A stretch of DNA of 64,000 bases, from contig UCMS01000014.1 of assembly GCA_900473805.1 (NCBI GenBank), forward strand, positions 1-64,000. The letters run 5' to 3'. This stretch comes from Hyphomicrobiales bacterium. Its GTDB lineage: Bacteria > Pseudomonadota > Alphaproteobacteria > Rhizobiales > Rhizobiaceae. Below, in pieces: positions 1 through 8,953 of this stretch. Both the position numbers and the translations under genes were made by a program. The number at the start of each line of letters is the position of its first letter. Positions within the stretch are counted from its first letter, which is position 1. Below the pieces are notes generated by a model that saw only the letters and a list, made by a program, of their open reading frames with translations, made no database searches and was not told where the DNA came from.

Positions 1-215
1 ACATAACGCGCCAGCCCCTGCCCTCCCGCCCAGGCAAAGGCCCAGAACGGCGGCGGCAAGCCGATCGCTTCCAGGTCCTCCTCCGTCTTCAGCCAGAGAT
101 CATGCACCTCGCTGGCGAGATGCAGCCGGATCTCCGGCACATGCGGCGGCGCAATCGGGCTGGTATTGGCCAGGATGAACTGTTCCGGATCGGTCTTCAC
201 GGTAACCCCGCTCAC
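1..215 (-). CDS. Class I SAM-dependent methyltransferase, N-terminal fragment (ETFB-lysine-methyltransferase-like)
   Basis: Only the first 71 codons lie in the window; the gene runs off the left edge. The readable N-terminus contains ASEVHDLWLKTEEDL followed by PPPFWAFAWAGGQ, which I recognise from the bacterial family related to nicotinamide N-methyltransferase and ETF-beta lysine methyltransferases. The Trp-Ala-Gly-Gly-Gln segment starts the SAM-binding core. The start is a GTG at 213-215 that overlaps the TGA of the EVE-domain gene by four bases (GTGA), so translation is probably coupled and this is the last visible gene of the tsaD-gpsA operon. The substrate cannot be decided from this fragment. 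Confidence 0.7.
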   Translation of the reverse strand, partial: MSGVTVKTDPEQFILANTSPIAPPHVPEIRLHLASEVHDLWLKTEEDLEAIGLPPPFWAFAWAGGQGLARY

Positions 216-643
216 ACGGGCGGATTGTCGAGGCCGCCCATGCGGCAGACTTCAAAGTACTCGTCCTCGGTTACGGGCTGGACAGACAACCGCATTGAGG
301 TCACCAGCGACATTTTCGCGAGCCTCTCGTTCGCCTTGATGTCTTTCAGGCCCACCGGCTTTGGCATGTCGCACACGGCGCGAATATCAACGCAGTCCCA
401 GCGGGCATCGCCCTCGGCGGTCGAATCCGGATGGGACAGCGCACAGACCTCGACGATCCCGACCACTTCCAGCCCCTCGTTCGAGTGATAGAAGAAGCCC
501 TTGTCGCCGATCTTCATCGCCCGCATGTTGTTGCGCGCGAGATAGTTGCGCACGCCGGTCCATTCTTCACCGACGTCGCCCTTGGCCTTCTGCATTTCCC
601 AGGACCACTTGAAGGGTTCGGACTTGTAGAGCCAGAATGCCAT
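212..643 (-). CDS. EVE domain-containing protein (Thy28-like)
   Basis: 143 residues, the usual size for a stand-alone EVE/PUA-like protein. It opens with FWLYKSEP, a family hallmark, followed by EWTGVRNYLARNNM and GDKGFFYHSN, the part of the fold that lines the pocket. EVE domains are structurally related to YTH/PUA domains and are thought to bind modified bases in nucleic acid; the exact role in bacteria is not established. It lies six bases after the YciI-like gene and overlaps the methyltransferase start by four bases, so it is a middle gene of a leftward operon. Confidence 0.85.
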   Translation of the reverse strand: MAFWLYKSEPFKWSWEMQKAKGDVGEEWTGVRNYLARNNMRAMKIGDKGFFYHSNEGLEVVGIVEVCALSHPDSTAEGDARWDCVDIRAVCDMPKPVGLKDIKANERLAKMSLVTSMRLSVQPVTEDEYFEVCRMGGLDNPPV

Positions 644-648
644 TGTCT

Positions 649-942
649 TTACGCCTCGGGATTGTTGAAGACCCAGTTATAGGGCTTGATCTCGACCGTC
701 TCGAACAGTCCGGCCTTGGCATAGGGGTCTTGCGCGGCAAGCGCCTTCGCAGCCTCGATGTCGTCGGCCGCGATCAGCAGCATGGAACCGCAGGGCTTGC
801 CATCGGCATCGAGGAAGGGGCCCGCGATCTTCAGCTGGCCGGCAGCATTCAACCCGTTGAGCCACTCGACATGCGGCGGACGCGTTTCCATCCGAAGGTT
901 CAGGTGTCCTGGCTTGTCGGCGCAGATGACGGCAAACAGCAT
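649..942 (-). CDS. YciI-like (YCII-related) protein
   Basis: 97 residues forming a single ferredoxin-like YCII domain. It has the typical order: a beta strand with FAVICADKPG, then R-x-x-H-V-E-W, then GPFLDADGKPCGSMLL, then AKALAAQDPYAKAGLF. The conserved His (in PHVEW) and Asp (in DPYAKAG) match the putative active-site pair of the family. No reaction is established for the family in general. It is located 22 bases downstream of gpsA and six bases upstream of the EVE gene, in the same operon; this gpsA-YciI-EVE order is common in Rhizobiaceae. Confidence 0.85.
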   Translation of the reverse strand: MLFAVICADKPGHLNLRMETRPPHVEWLNGLNAAGQLKIAGPFLDADGKPCGSMLLIAADDIEAAKALAAQDPYAKAGLFETVEIKPYNWVFNNPEA

Positions 943-964
943 CTTCTCTCTCCTAGGGGATCTC

Positions 965-1954
965 TTATTCGGTGGTGATCGGTCGTGACATCAGTTGGGT
1001 GATGGCGGTCGGGATGTCCAGCCTGCCATCGATGATCGCGGCAACAGCCTCAGTGATCGGCATTTCGATCTCGTAGCCTTCGGCGAGTCGTGCAGCAACC
1101 GCAGCCGCAAAGGCACCTTCGACGAGCGATCCCTGCTGCGTACCGATCGGCTCGCCCCTGCCAAGCGCGATACCGAAACGCAGGTTACGAGACTGGTGGC
1201 TGGTCGCGGTCAACACGAGGTCGCCGAGGCCCGACAAGCCCCGCACCGTATCCCCGCGCCCACCCATGGCATCCACCAGCCGCGACATTTCGGCAAGCCC
1301 GCGCGCAATGAGCGCCGCCCGCGCCGAATCGCCGAGGCCCATGCCCTCGACGATCCCGCAGGCAATGGCGAGCACGTTCTTCAAGGCACCGCCGAGCTGC
1401 ACGCCGATCCGGTCGTCCGACGCATAAAGTCGGAAGGTCTGACCTGAAATCGCCCTGGCCAAGTGCTCGGCGACAGGCAGATCTTCAGCCGCAATCGCCA
1501 TTGCGGTCGGCAGGCCCTTGGCGATATCCGCCGCAAAGCCCGGACCCGACAGCATGGCGATCGGATGGCCCGGCAGAGCGCTTTCGAGGACATCGGTCAA
1601 AAGACGCGAGGTGTGCTTCTCGATGCCCTTGGCGCAGATGACGATGGGTGCACCCGGCTTCAGATGCGGCCCGTAGGTTTCGGCCGCCGCAATCTGTGCC
1701 TGGGATGGCATGGCAAAGAGGACGATATCGGCGCCAGCGAGATCCTTCGGCAAGGCTGAAAAGACGAGGTTATCGGGCAAGCGGATACCGGGGAGGGCTG
1801 CCTCATGCATTCGACTGGCAGCAAGATCTGCCATTGCCGAAGCATCGCGCCCAACCAGCAGCACCTCGGTCTTTCCAGTCTGGGAAATGACAGCGGCAAG
1901 TGCGGTACCGAAAGCACCCGCGCCAACGACCGCAATTTGGTGTACCCCGCTCAT
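965..1954 (-). CDS. gpsA: Glycerol-3-phosphate dehydrogenase [NAD(P)+]
   Basis: Reduces dihydroxyacetone phosphate to sn-glycerol 3-phosphate in the cytoplasm, the first step toward glycerophospholipids. 329 residues, the normal length. The N-terminal Rossmann motif [10 protein letters not shown] is at residues 11-20, AKGIE (Lys109) follows, and the C-terminal half holds [13 protein letters not shown] with the catalytic Lys192. The open frame continues upstream for 67 codons into tsaD, but the start chosen at 1954 (MSGVHQ) overlaps the tsaD stop as ATGA and places the nucleotide-binding strand at the expected position. Translationally coupled to tsaD. Confidence 0.95.
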   Translation of the reverse strand: MSGVHQIAVVGAGAFGTALAAVISQTGKTEVLLVGRDASAMADLAASRMHEAALPGIRLPDNLVFSALPKDLAGADIVLFAMPSQAQIAAAETYGPHLKPGAPIVICAKGIEKHTSRLLTDVLESALPGHPIAMLSGPGFAADIAKGLPTAMAIAAEDLPVAEHLARAISGQTFRLYASDDRIGVQLGGALKNVLAIACGIVEGMGLGDSARAALIARGLAEMSRLVDAMGGRGDTVRGLSGLGDLVLTATSHQSRNLRFGIALGRGEPIGTQQGSLVEGAFAAAVAARLAEGYEIEMPITEAVAAIIDGRLDIPTAITQLMSRPITTE

Positions 1955-3045
1955 GCTTTCGCACCGCGCTTGCCGTAGGCGAGAAGCGCTTTGGCATCCG
2001 CATCGAGCGGCCAGCGGGACCGGGGCGCGACCGCAAGTTCGTCTGCAGGCATATCGAGCGCCATGCGTTCCAGGCCCGCCCAGGCAATCATGACGGCATT
2101 GTCCGTGCACAGGTGATGCGGCGGCGCGACGAAATGGAAACCGTGTGTCGCACACAGTTCGTCGAGCGTCTGCCGAACCGCTTTGTTGGCGGCGACCCCA
2201 CCGGCAACGACGAGCGCCGGCTGATCGACGCCCGGAAAGGTTTCGGAAAACCGCTGCAAGCCACGACCGATGCGGTCCTTGAGCGTCCGGGAAATCGCAT
2301 GTTGGAACGAGGCGCAGATGTCGGCGATGTCCTGATCGGTCACGGGCGCAATGCTCTCTGCCGCTTGCCGCACGGCCGTCTTCAACCCCGAGAACGAGAA
2401 ATCAAGTCGGGCCTCGCCGACCAGCGGACGGGGAAAGACGAACCGCTTGGGATCGCCCGATGCAGCTGCGCGCTCGACAGCCGGCCCACCCGGATAGGGC
2501 AGCCCGAGCAGCTTGGCCGTCTTGTCGAAGGCCTCCCCAAGCGCATCGTCGATCGTCGTGCCCCAGCGTTCATAGTCCCCGACGCCTTTGACCAGAACGA
2601 GCTGGGTGTGCCCACCGGATACGAGCAGCATCAGATAGGGGAAGGCAACGCCATCCGTGAGCCGCGCAGTCAGGGCATGACCTTCGAGATGGTTGATGGC
2701 ATAGAGCGGCTTGCCCGTTGCCATGGCGAGCGCCTTGCCCGTCATCAGTCCCACCAGCAGCCCGCCGATCAATCCGGGACCGGAAGTAGCCGCAATCGCA
2801 TCAACTTCGGAAAGCGTGATCCCGGCGCGCTGCAGGGCTTCTTCGATCAAGGTATCGAGCGCGTCCACATGCGCGCGCGCAGCAATTTCGGGCACAACCC
2901 CGCCATAGGCGCTGTGCTCGTCGAGCTGGCTGAGCACGACATCGGCCTCCGTCGTCGCAGACCCGTCTTCCATGCGTGTGACGACCGCTGCGGCGGTCTC
3001 GTCACAGCTGGTTTCGATGCCGAGAATGCGCAGTTTGGATGCCAT
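1951..3045 (-). CDS. tsaD: tRNA N6-adenosine threonylcarbamoyltransferase
   Basis: Transfers the threonylcarbamoyl group onto A37 of tRNAs that read ANN codons, working with TsaB and TsaE. 364 residues with the ASKHA fold. [14 protein letters not shown] opens the protein, HLEGH supplies the metal-binding histidines, and SGGHTQLV and [10 protein letters not shown] are family signatures. The frame stays open far upstream into sequence antisense to hemC. The ATG at 3045 has a weak AGG five bases upstream; an ATG at 3057 would add four residues. It diverges from hemC with about 70 bases between starts and heads the leftward operon with gpsA. Confidence 0.94.
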   Translation of the reverse strand: MASKLRILGIETSCDETAAAVVTRMEDGSATTEADVVLSQLDEHSAYGGVVPEIAARAHVDALDTLIEEALQRAGITLSEVDAIAATSGPGLIGGLLVGLMTGKALAMATGKPLYAINHLEGHALTARLTDGVAFPYLMLLVSGGHTQLVLVKGVGDYERWGTTIDDALGEAFDKTAKLLGLPYPGGPAVERAAASGDPKRFVFPRPLVGEARLDFSFSGLKTAVRQAAESIAPVTDQDIADICASFQHAISRTLKDRIGRGLQRFSETFPGVDQPALVVAGGVAANKAVRQTLDELCATHGFHFVAPPHHLCTDNAVMIAWAGLERMALDMPADELAVAPRSRWPLDADAKALLAYGKRGAKA

Positions 3046-3117
3046 GGAGCCTGTCATTGATTGCGGTTGCCGAGAAACCGGTCTACGAAACCTGTCGGTA
3101 ACAACGGACAAGTTCGG

Positions 3118-4047
3118 ATGCAAACAAAACCTTTCCGTATCGGCACGCGCGGCAGCCCGCTGGCGCTCGCCCAGGCTTCTGAAACGCGCGCGCGCCTGAT
3201 GGTGGCCCACAGCCTCCCGGAGGACATGTTCGAGATCGTCGTCCTGTCGACCAAAGGTGACAGGATTACCGACCGTGCGCTTTCCGAAATCGGCGGCAAA
3301 GGCCTGTTTACCGAGGAACTCGAAGAACAGCTTCTGACCGGCGACCTTGATTTTGCTGTGCATTCGTCCAAGGACATGCCGACCAAGCTGCCGGACGGGC
3401 TCTTTCTCTCCGCTTTCCTGCCGCGCGAAGACGTACGCGATGCCGTCGTCGGCCGAACCGCCCCGACGCTTGCGGAACTCCCGCATGGTGCGACCGTAGG
3501 ATCCTCTTCGCTGCGCCGTCAGGCCCTCATTCGCCGGCTTCGTCCTGATATCAATGTCATCACCTTCCGGGGTCTTGTCGATACAAGACTGCGCAAACTC
3601 GCAGACGGCGAGGTGGATGCGACCCTGCTTGCTTTCGCCGGACTGAAGCGCCTCGGTAAGCCGGATGTCCCGACGCAGCTGCTTGATCCCGCCGATTTCC
3701 CGCCAGCACCGGCGCAAGGCGCGATCTGCATCGAAAGCCGCATCGGTGATTCGAGAGTGAACGAGTTGCTCGATGCCATCAATGATCGCGACACCTTCGA
3801 CGCGGTCAGTTGTGAGCGCGCATTTCTAGGCGCTCTGGATGGCTCCTGTCGCACCCCGATTGCGGGCCATGCGACGGTGGACGGCGACACGGTCCGTTTT
3901 GCAGGCATGATTCTCACGCCCGATGGCAGCCGCTGGCATGATGTGGAAATCGAAGGAAGCCGGACAGGCGCCGCAGTGCTCGGCGCAACGGCCGGCGGAA
4001 CCATACGCACGAAGGCGGGCACCGATTTCTTCGACAGTTGGGGCTGA
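3118..4047 (+). CDS. hemC: Hydroxymethylbilane synthase (porphobilinogen deaminase)
   Basis: Condenses four porphobilinogens into hydroxymethylbilane in heme synthesis. 309 residues. [14 protein letters not shown] is near the N-terminus, HSSKDMPT is the substrate-binding segment, GSSSLRRQA is the arginine cluster that binds carboxylates, and the dipyrromethane cofactor attaches to Cys244 in [10 protein letters not shown]. An in-frame earlier start exists at 3061 but would overlap the tsaD upstream region; the ATG at 3118 gives the canonical N-terminus. First gene of a rightward operon; hemD follows three bases after the stop. Confidence 0.96.
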   Translation: MQTKPFRIGTRGSPLALAQASETRARLMVAHSLPEDMFEIVVLSTKGDRITDRALSEIGGKGLFTEELEEQLLTGDLDFAVHSSKDMPTKLPDGLFLSAFLPREDVRDAVVGRTAPTLAELPHGATVGSSSLRRQALIRRLRPDINVITFRGLVDTRLRKLADGEVDATLLAFAGLKRLGKPDVPTQLLDPADFPPAPAQGAICIESRIGDSRVNELLDAINDRDTFDAVSCERAFLGALDGSCRTPIAGHATVDGDTVRFAGMILTPDGSRWHDVEIEGSRTGAAVLGATAGGTIRTKAGTDFFDSWG

Positions 4048-4050
4048 GCC

Positions 4051-4773
4051 ATGCGCGTTCTGGTGACGCGCCCGATGCCGGCAGCCGAACGGACTGCCGC
4101 CGAACTGGCGAGACGGGGCCACCAACCGGTCCTGCTGCCGCTGATGCGGGCCGAACACCGGCTTGAAGGATTGCGGGACGGCCCTGCACCAGGCACATCG
4201 GGCCTGGCCCTCACCAGCGCCGAAGCCCTGCGTGCACTGGCGGAACTGTCGCGACCGGACATAGAGCCCTATCTGGAGCTCCCAGTGTTTGCCGTCGGTG
4301 ACGCGACAGCGATGCAGGCCCGCGCGCTCGGCTTCGGCAGGATCGAGACGGCTGCGGGAGATGGCGCATCCCTCGCTCGACATCTCCTGGCGTCACCCGC
4401 GATCGACCGGGCAAGACCGATCCTCTACCTCGCAGGCAGCCCCCGGTCTCCGGAATTCGAACAGACCCTGAAGGATGCCGCACACACGGTGGAGGTGATC
4501 GAGTGCTATCGCATGATCCCGATCGAGCGAGAAGCAACAGACATCAGCCAAACCCTGACGCCACAGCCGGACTGCATCCTCCTCTACTCCTCTGAGACCG
4601 CACGGCTGTTCACGCGCGCCGTGGCATCGGCCCGTCTCTTGGGAGACTTGAGAGGAAGTCTCCGTTTCCTCTGCCTCAGCCACAAGATTGCCTCTGCGCT
4701 TAATGAAGATTTTCGCACTCATGCGAGCTGGCCAAGGGAACCTCGGGAGGACTTGCTGCTTGATCTGATCTAG
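4051..4773 (+). CDS. hemD: Uroporphyrinogen-III synthase
   Basis: Cyclises hydroxymethylbilane with inversion of ring D to give uroporphyrinogen III. 240 residues, normal length. The family is poorly conserved, but the start VLVTRPMPAAERTAAELARRGH, the mid-protein VFAVGDATA and the later LLYSSETARLF/LCLSHKIA blocks are typical of alphaproteobacterial HemD. Position immediately after hemC supports the call strongly. The 90-base gap to the next gene may hold a secondary promoter. Confidence 0.9.
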   Translation: MRVLVTRPMPAAERTAAELARRGHQPVLLPLMRAEHRLEGLRDGPAPGTSGLALTSAEALRALAELSRPDIEPYLELPVFAVGDATAMQARALGFGRIETAAGDGASLARHLLASPAIDRARPILYLAGSPRSPEFEQTLKDAAHTVEVIECYRMIPIEREATDISQTLTPQPDCILLYSSETARLFTRAVASARLLGDLRGSLRFLCLSHKIASALNEDFRTHASWPREPREDLLLDLI

Positions 4774-4863
4774 GGCGGGGAACAAGGAAATGGTTCTTCA
4801 CCCTTCCCATCGCCGCACGGACTGACTACGTTTAAAGCCATCTAGGGAAATGAAGAGGTTGCC

Positions 4864-6114
4864 ATGGTTTCCGGAAAGCCACCCCGTCGATCGAAGTCCC
4901 CGGACGATCCGGTCACGATCGAACTGACGGCCGAGGAAACGACACGGGCAACCGAGCCCGTATCGACCACGGCAACGAGCGACAACGCAGCCCCTGCCGA
5001 AGACGCTGTGGATCTGGACCGATCAACGCAAGCCCCCACCGAGACCACAGAGAGTGAAGCGACAGCAGCCGCACCGGAAGCCGCGACGGCCGCTTCCGAC
5101 AGCGACGCAGGAACCGAACCTTCGCGGGATCGGGGAGCCTCGGCGACACCTACCCCTCCGACAGTCTCGCCCGGGACCTCCGCCCTGATCGCCTCCGGCA
5201 TCTTCGGCGGCCTTGTCGCCTTGGCGCTCGCCGGCAGCATGCAATATGCCGGCGTCATTCCCGGCATCGGCCCGCAGAAAGACAGTGTCGCTCCTGCAAT
5301 TGACACGGCAGAGTTGGAAGCGCTGAAAGCTGAGGTAGACAGCCTGAAATCGGCGCCAGCTGCACAGGAGACAGATCCTGCCCTGGCCGAACGCATCGCC
5401 GCGTTGGAGGCAAAGGCCAGCGCCGCCCAGTCGACCCCAGGCGCCGATCCGGCAATCCTTGAGCAACTTCGGACCCAGCTTGCGGCGGCGGAGCAATCGA
5501 TCGCCGCGCTCCGTAACCAGATCGCCAGCAACGCGGAAGCCCTTGACCAGAGCCAGGCGCGTCTCGCCGAAGCTGAGCGCAAGATCGACGAACCACGCAG
5601 CGATATCGAGATGGCCCGCGCCATCGCGCTCGCCGGCCTGAAGACCGCGATCGATCGCGGTGGCCCCTTCCTGTCCGAGTTGGACGCGCTGAAAAGCGTT
5701 TCCCCCGAAGACCCGGCCATTGCACCGCTCTCACGCATGGCCTCTGCCGGCCTCTCATCCCGCTCGGATCTGTTGCGCGATTTCAGCCAGGTTTCCAACG
5801 ACATTCTCGCCGCCGTCAACCAGCAGGATGTGGGCGAAGGTTGGACGGACCGTCTGCTCGCCAGCGCCAGGTCTCTCGTGAAGGTACGGCCCGTCGGTAA
5901 TGTCGAGGGTGAAACGCCCGAGGCCATCGTCGCCCGGGTGGAAAACAAGTTGCAGAACGGCGACCTAAAGGGAGCGTCTCTCGAATGGGAGACCCTGCCA
6001 GAAGCCGGCAAGGCGGCATCGGCCGATTTCGCCCAGTCTTTGAAGAACCGCATTGAGGCGGAGGAACTGGTCGCGGGCGCCTTGTCCAAGACCGTCGCCG
6101 GAAATGGGGGCTGA
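4864..6114 (+). CDS. Mic60/mitofilin-like inner membrane protein
   Basis: 416 residues. The layout is that of alphaproteobacterial Mic60: a disordered acidic Thr/Ser/Ala/Glu-rich cytoplasmic stretch (residues 1-100), one membrane segment (about 105-127, ALIASGIFGGLVALALAG), a periplasmic coiled coil (about 145-260, rich in Ala/Glu/Leu/Gln) and a C-terminal mitofilin-type helical domain ending in KNRIEAEELVAGALSK. Mitochondrial Mic60 shapes crista junctions, and bacterial homologues have been linked to intracytoplasmic membranes and to outer-membrane contacts; the role in a non-phototrophic rhizobium is inference. It lies between hemD and hemY, a placement known in alphaproteobacteria. A good ribosome site (GAAGAGG) precedes the ATG. 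Confidence 0.85.
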   Translation: MVSGKPPRRSKSPDDPVTIELTAEETTRATEPVSTTATSDNAAPAEDAVDLDRSTQAPTETTESEATAAAPEAATAASDSDAGTEPSRDRGASATPTPPTVSPGTSALIASGIFGGLVALALAGSMQYAGVIPGIGPQKDSVAPAIDTAELEALKAEVDSLKSAPAAQETDPALAERIAALEAKASAAQSTPGADPAILEQLRTQLAAAEQSIAALRNQIASNAEALDQSQARLAEAERKIDEPRSDIEMARAIALAGLKTAIDRGGPFLSELDALKSVSPEDPAIAPLSRMASAGLSSRSDLLRDFSQVSNDILAAVNQQDVGEGWTDRLLASARSLVKVRPVGNVEGETPEAIVARVENKLQNGDLKGASLEWETLPEAGKAASADFAQSLKNRIEAEELVAGALSKTVAGNGG

Positions 6115-6118
6115 TGGC

Positions 6119-7744
6119 ATGACGACGATCGTGAAGGTTTTGTTTTTCCTCGCCCTGATCCTTGCCGCCGGCTTCGGCTTCTCCTGGATTGCCGATCGCC
6201 CTGGCGACATCTCGCTCGTCTGGCAGGGGCAGAGCTACCAGACGACCCTGCTCGTTGCGATCACTGCTCTGGTGACTCTCGTTGCTGTTGTGATGATGAT
6301 CTGGTGGGTGATCCGCACGCTCTGGACTTCGCCGCATTCGGTGCGGCGCTATTTTCGGGCGCGCAAGCGCGACCGGGGCTATCAGGCGCTGTCCACCGGA
6401 CTGATTGCAGCCGGCGCGGGCAACGCCCTTCTTGCCCGGCGAATGAGCGCCCGGGCCCGCGGCCTGATCCGCGCCGACCAAGAGCCGCTGATCCGCGTCC
6501 TGGACGCGCAGGCGGCCTTGATCGAGGGGCGTCATGACGAAGCGCGGCGCCTCTATCAGGAAATGTCGGAGGACCCGGAAACACGAGAATTGGGTTTGCG
6601 CGGACTCTATGTCGAAGCAAACCGGCTCGGCGCCCACGAAGCCGCGCGCCAATATGCTGAGACAGCAGCGGAACATGCGCCTTACCTCCCTTGGGCGGCC
6701 AAAGCGACGCTGGAATACCGATGCCGTGCAGGCCATTGGGATGACGCAATCCGCCTGCTCGATCAGCAGCGCATCGCCAATGTTCTTGATCGCCATGAGG
6801 CGGACCGCCTGAAGGCAGTACTGCTGACAGCACGCGCCCAGGACCAGCTTGAGGCGGAACCGGCCGCGGCACGGGACAGTGCGCTCAAGGCTCTGAAGCT
6901 GGCAAAGGATCTGGTTCCGGCAGCGATCGTCGCGGCAAAGGCCTATGTCCGGGAGGACAATCTGCGCAAGGCGGCGAGCACGCTCGAACAGTCGTGGAAG
7001 CTCGAACCGCATCCCGAAGTCGCCGCAGCCTATGTCCGTGCCCGAAGCGGAGACAGCGCTGCGGACCGTCTGAAGAAAGCGGAGAGACTGGAAGCGCTCA
7101 AACCGAACAACTATGAATCCCTGCTTGCCGTTGCCGAAGCTGCACTCGAGGCGCAGGATTTCAAGCGCGCGCGCTCCAAGGCGGAAGCCGCAGCCCGGAT
7201 GGGCTCGCGGGAACGTGTTTATCTGCTGCTCGCTGACATCGAAGAGGCCGAAACCGGTGATCAAGGCCGGATTCGCCATTGGATGGGGCAGGCGCTGAAG
7301 GCCCCTCGCGATCCGGCCTGGGTTGCGGATGGCCATGTGTCGGAACGCTGGATGCCGATCTCACCCGTCACCGGCCGTCTGGATGCATTCGAATGGAAAA
7401 CGCCCTTCGACCAGCTCAGCGGTCCGATTGAAGAAGGAAGTGTGTCGGACGGGGAGCGGGCGCTCGCGTCACTGCCGCCGGTCCGTGACAACGGCAATGC
7501 CTATCCTCCTTCAGCAGAGACCGCCGAAGCGGAAGTCGTCGTGGTCGAAAAATCAAAGGCCTCAATGCCGGAAAAAGCCGATCGTCAGACCAGCGCGGCC
7601 GGATCGGTGGCCGAAGAGGCCAGAAAGCCTATGCCGCAGAACGCTCCTGCGGAACCATTTTTCGGTCGTCCACCGGATGATCCCGGCGTCAAGGATCCAA
7701 TGACGGCCACCGCCGAACCCAAGACCCGTCTCAAACTGTTCTGA
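6119..7744 (+). CDS. hemY: HemY N-terminal domain / TPR membrane protein
   Basis: 541 residues. Two membrane segments (about residues 4-24 and 42-66) bracket the HemY_N domain with the typical IADRPGDISLVWQG and WWVIRTLWTSP. A long alpha-solenoid of tetratricopeptide-like helices follows (residues about 95-430), then a low-complexity tail. This is the heme-operon HemY of proteobacteria, an inner-membrane protein of unclear function, not protoporphyrinogen oxidase. The ATG at 6119 starts four bases after the mic60-like stop. In-frame starts upstream would run into the preceding gene. Confidence 0.92.
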   Translation: MTTIVKVLFFLALILAAGFGFSWIADRPGDISLVWQGQSYQTTLLVAITALVTLVAVVMMIWWVIRTLWTSPHSVRRYFRARKRDRGYQALSTGLIAAGAGNALLARRMSARARGLIRADQEPLIRVLDAQAALIEGRHDEARRLYQEMSEDPETRELGLRGLYVEANRLGAHEAARQYAETAAEHAPYLPWAAKATLEYRCRAGHWDDAIRLLDQQRIANVLDRHEADRLKAVLLTARAQDQLEAEPAAARDSALKALKLAKDLVPAAIVAAKAYVREDNLRKAASTLEQSWKLEPHPEVAAAYVRARSGDSAADRLKKAERLEALKPNNYESLLAVAEAALEAQDFKRARSKAEAAARMGSRERVYLLLADIEEAETGDQGRIRHWMGQALKAPRDPAWVADGHVSERWMPISPVTGRLDAFEWKTPFDQLSGPIEEGSVSDGERALASLPPVRDNGNAYPPSAETAEAEVVVVEKSKASMPEKADRQTSAAGSVAEEARKPMPQNAPAEPFFGRPPDDPGVKDPMTATAEPKTRLKLF

Positions 7745-7758
7745 CAGACAGGAATCCG

Positions 7759-8241
7759 ATGCTTCTCGATCGCCTTCAGACCTTTTTCCAGTCCGTCATG
7801 CAGGATCATCCGAGGGCCATGTTTGCCCATGACGACCCGAGAGTCGCCATGGCGGCGCTCTGTTTTCAGGTGATGGAAGCTGACGGCGTGGTATCGGATG
7901 CAGAGCGGAACAAGCTGCGCGGCATCCTCAAGGAGCAGTATGGTCTGGAAGGCGAACAGCTGGATGCCGTGCTCGCGGCCGGTCAGGAAGCCGAAAACGA
8001 AGCGGTCGATTACTACCGCTTCACCAACGACTTGAAGCGACACCTCAACGAAACCGAGAGACAGCAGCTGGTCGGGATCCTCTGGGATATCGTCTACGCA
8101 GACGGCACACGCAGCGAGATGGAAGATCACGCGATTTGGCGTGTGGCTGATCTTCTGGGCGTCTCCGGCCGGGAACGAATCGTCCAGCGGCAGGAAGCCG
8201 CCGAGCGAGCCGGCCTTGGAGCCGCTGACGATGCCCTCTGA
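7759..8241 (+). CDS. TerB-family (DjlA N-terminal-like) protein
   Basis: 160 residues, all helical, with the paired acidic repeats of the TerB fold: FQVMEADGVVSDAERNKLRGIL and, later, ILWDIVYADGTRSEMEDHAIWRVADLLG. The repeated A-D-G-x-x-x-x-x-E pattern is the presumed metal-binding element. Similar to the tellurite-resistance TerB domain and the N-terminal part of DjlA, but without a J domain, so not a co-chaperone on this evidence. Fourteen bases after hemY, in the heme operon. Function unknown. Confidence 0.8.
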   Translation: MLLDRLQTFFQSVMQDHPRAMFAHDDPRVAMAALCFQVMEADGVVSDAERNKLRGILKEQYGLEGEQLDAVLAAGQEAENEAVDYYRFTNDLKRHLNETERQQLVGILWDIVYADGTRSEMEDHAIWRVADLLGVSGRERIVQRQEAAERAGLGAADDAL

Positions 8242-8953
8242 CAGGCGGCGAAACAGGCACGACAGCAAGCCGTCTGTCCTGATCGTGCTGCACCAGGAAC
8301 GCTCAAGTCCGGGTCGGGTGGGGCAGATGCTGGAGGAAAAGGGCTTTTCGCTCGATATACGGCGCCCAGTTCTTGGCCAGCTCCTGCCCGAAACCCTGGA
8401 GAACCACGCCGGCGCGGTCGTCTTCGGTGGCCCGATGAGCGCAAACGATCCAGATGATTTCGTCCGCCGGGAGATCGACTGGCTCAACGTGCCCCTGCGG
8501 GAGAACAAGCCGTTTCTCGGCATCTGCCTCGGCGCCCAGATGTTGGTGCGCCATCTCGGTGGGAAAGTGGAAGCGGACCGTGAAGAGCGCACGGAAATCG
8601 GCTGGTACCCGATCCGCCCGACGGAGCATGGGCGCCTGCTGATGCCATGGCCGAAGATGGTCTATCACTTCCATCGCGAGGGCTTTTCCCTGCCTCATGG
8701 CGCCAAGCTTCTAGCGACCGGCGATATCTATCCCAACCAGGCCTTCCGTTACGGTGAAAACGCCTGGGGGGTGCAGTTTCATGCCGAACTGACACGCGCC
8801 ATGATGCATCGGTGGGTGGTGCATGGCGCCCACCGTTTCGTCCTGCCGAACGCACAGCAGGGCCGCGAACATCTCGAAGGCCGAATGATTTTCGACGCGC
8901 CGCTGAAGGCCTGGCTGTCGGCCTTCCTCGATTTGGTCTTTGGACGAGCCTAG
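8231..8953 (+). CDS. Class I glutamine amidotransferase-like protein
   Basis: 240 residues. The GATase1 fold carries the nucleophile Cys99 in FLGICLGAQM, an oxyanion strand AVVFGGPMSAND, and the His/Glu pair in GVQFHAEL, so the glutaminase triad is intact. No synthetase domain is fused, as in the stand-alone gamma-glutamyl-hydrolase or GMP-synthase-like subgroup; the acceptor is unknown. The ATG at 8231 overlaps the TerB-like stop by 11 bases. The stop overlaps the end of the convergent MFS gene by four bases. Last gene of the heme-led operon. Confidence 0.82.
   Translation: MPSDRRRNRHDSKPSVLIVLHQERSSPGRVGQMLEEKGFSLDIRRPVLGQLLPETLENHAGAVVFGGPMSANDPDDFVRREIDWLNVPLRENKPFLGICLGAQMLVRHLGGKVEADREERTEIGWYPIRPTEHGRLLMPWPKMVYHFHREGFSLPHGAKLLATGDIYPNQAFRYGENAWGVQFHAELTRAMMHRWVVHGAHRFVLPNAQQGREHLEGRMIFDAPLKAWLSAFLDLVFGRA

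Noticed and set aside
6119..7744. HemY read as protoporphyrinogen oxidase
   Set aside because: There is no FAD-binding motif; the protein has the HemY_N membrane domain and TPR-like helices instead.
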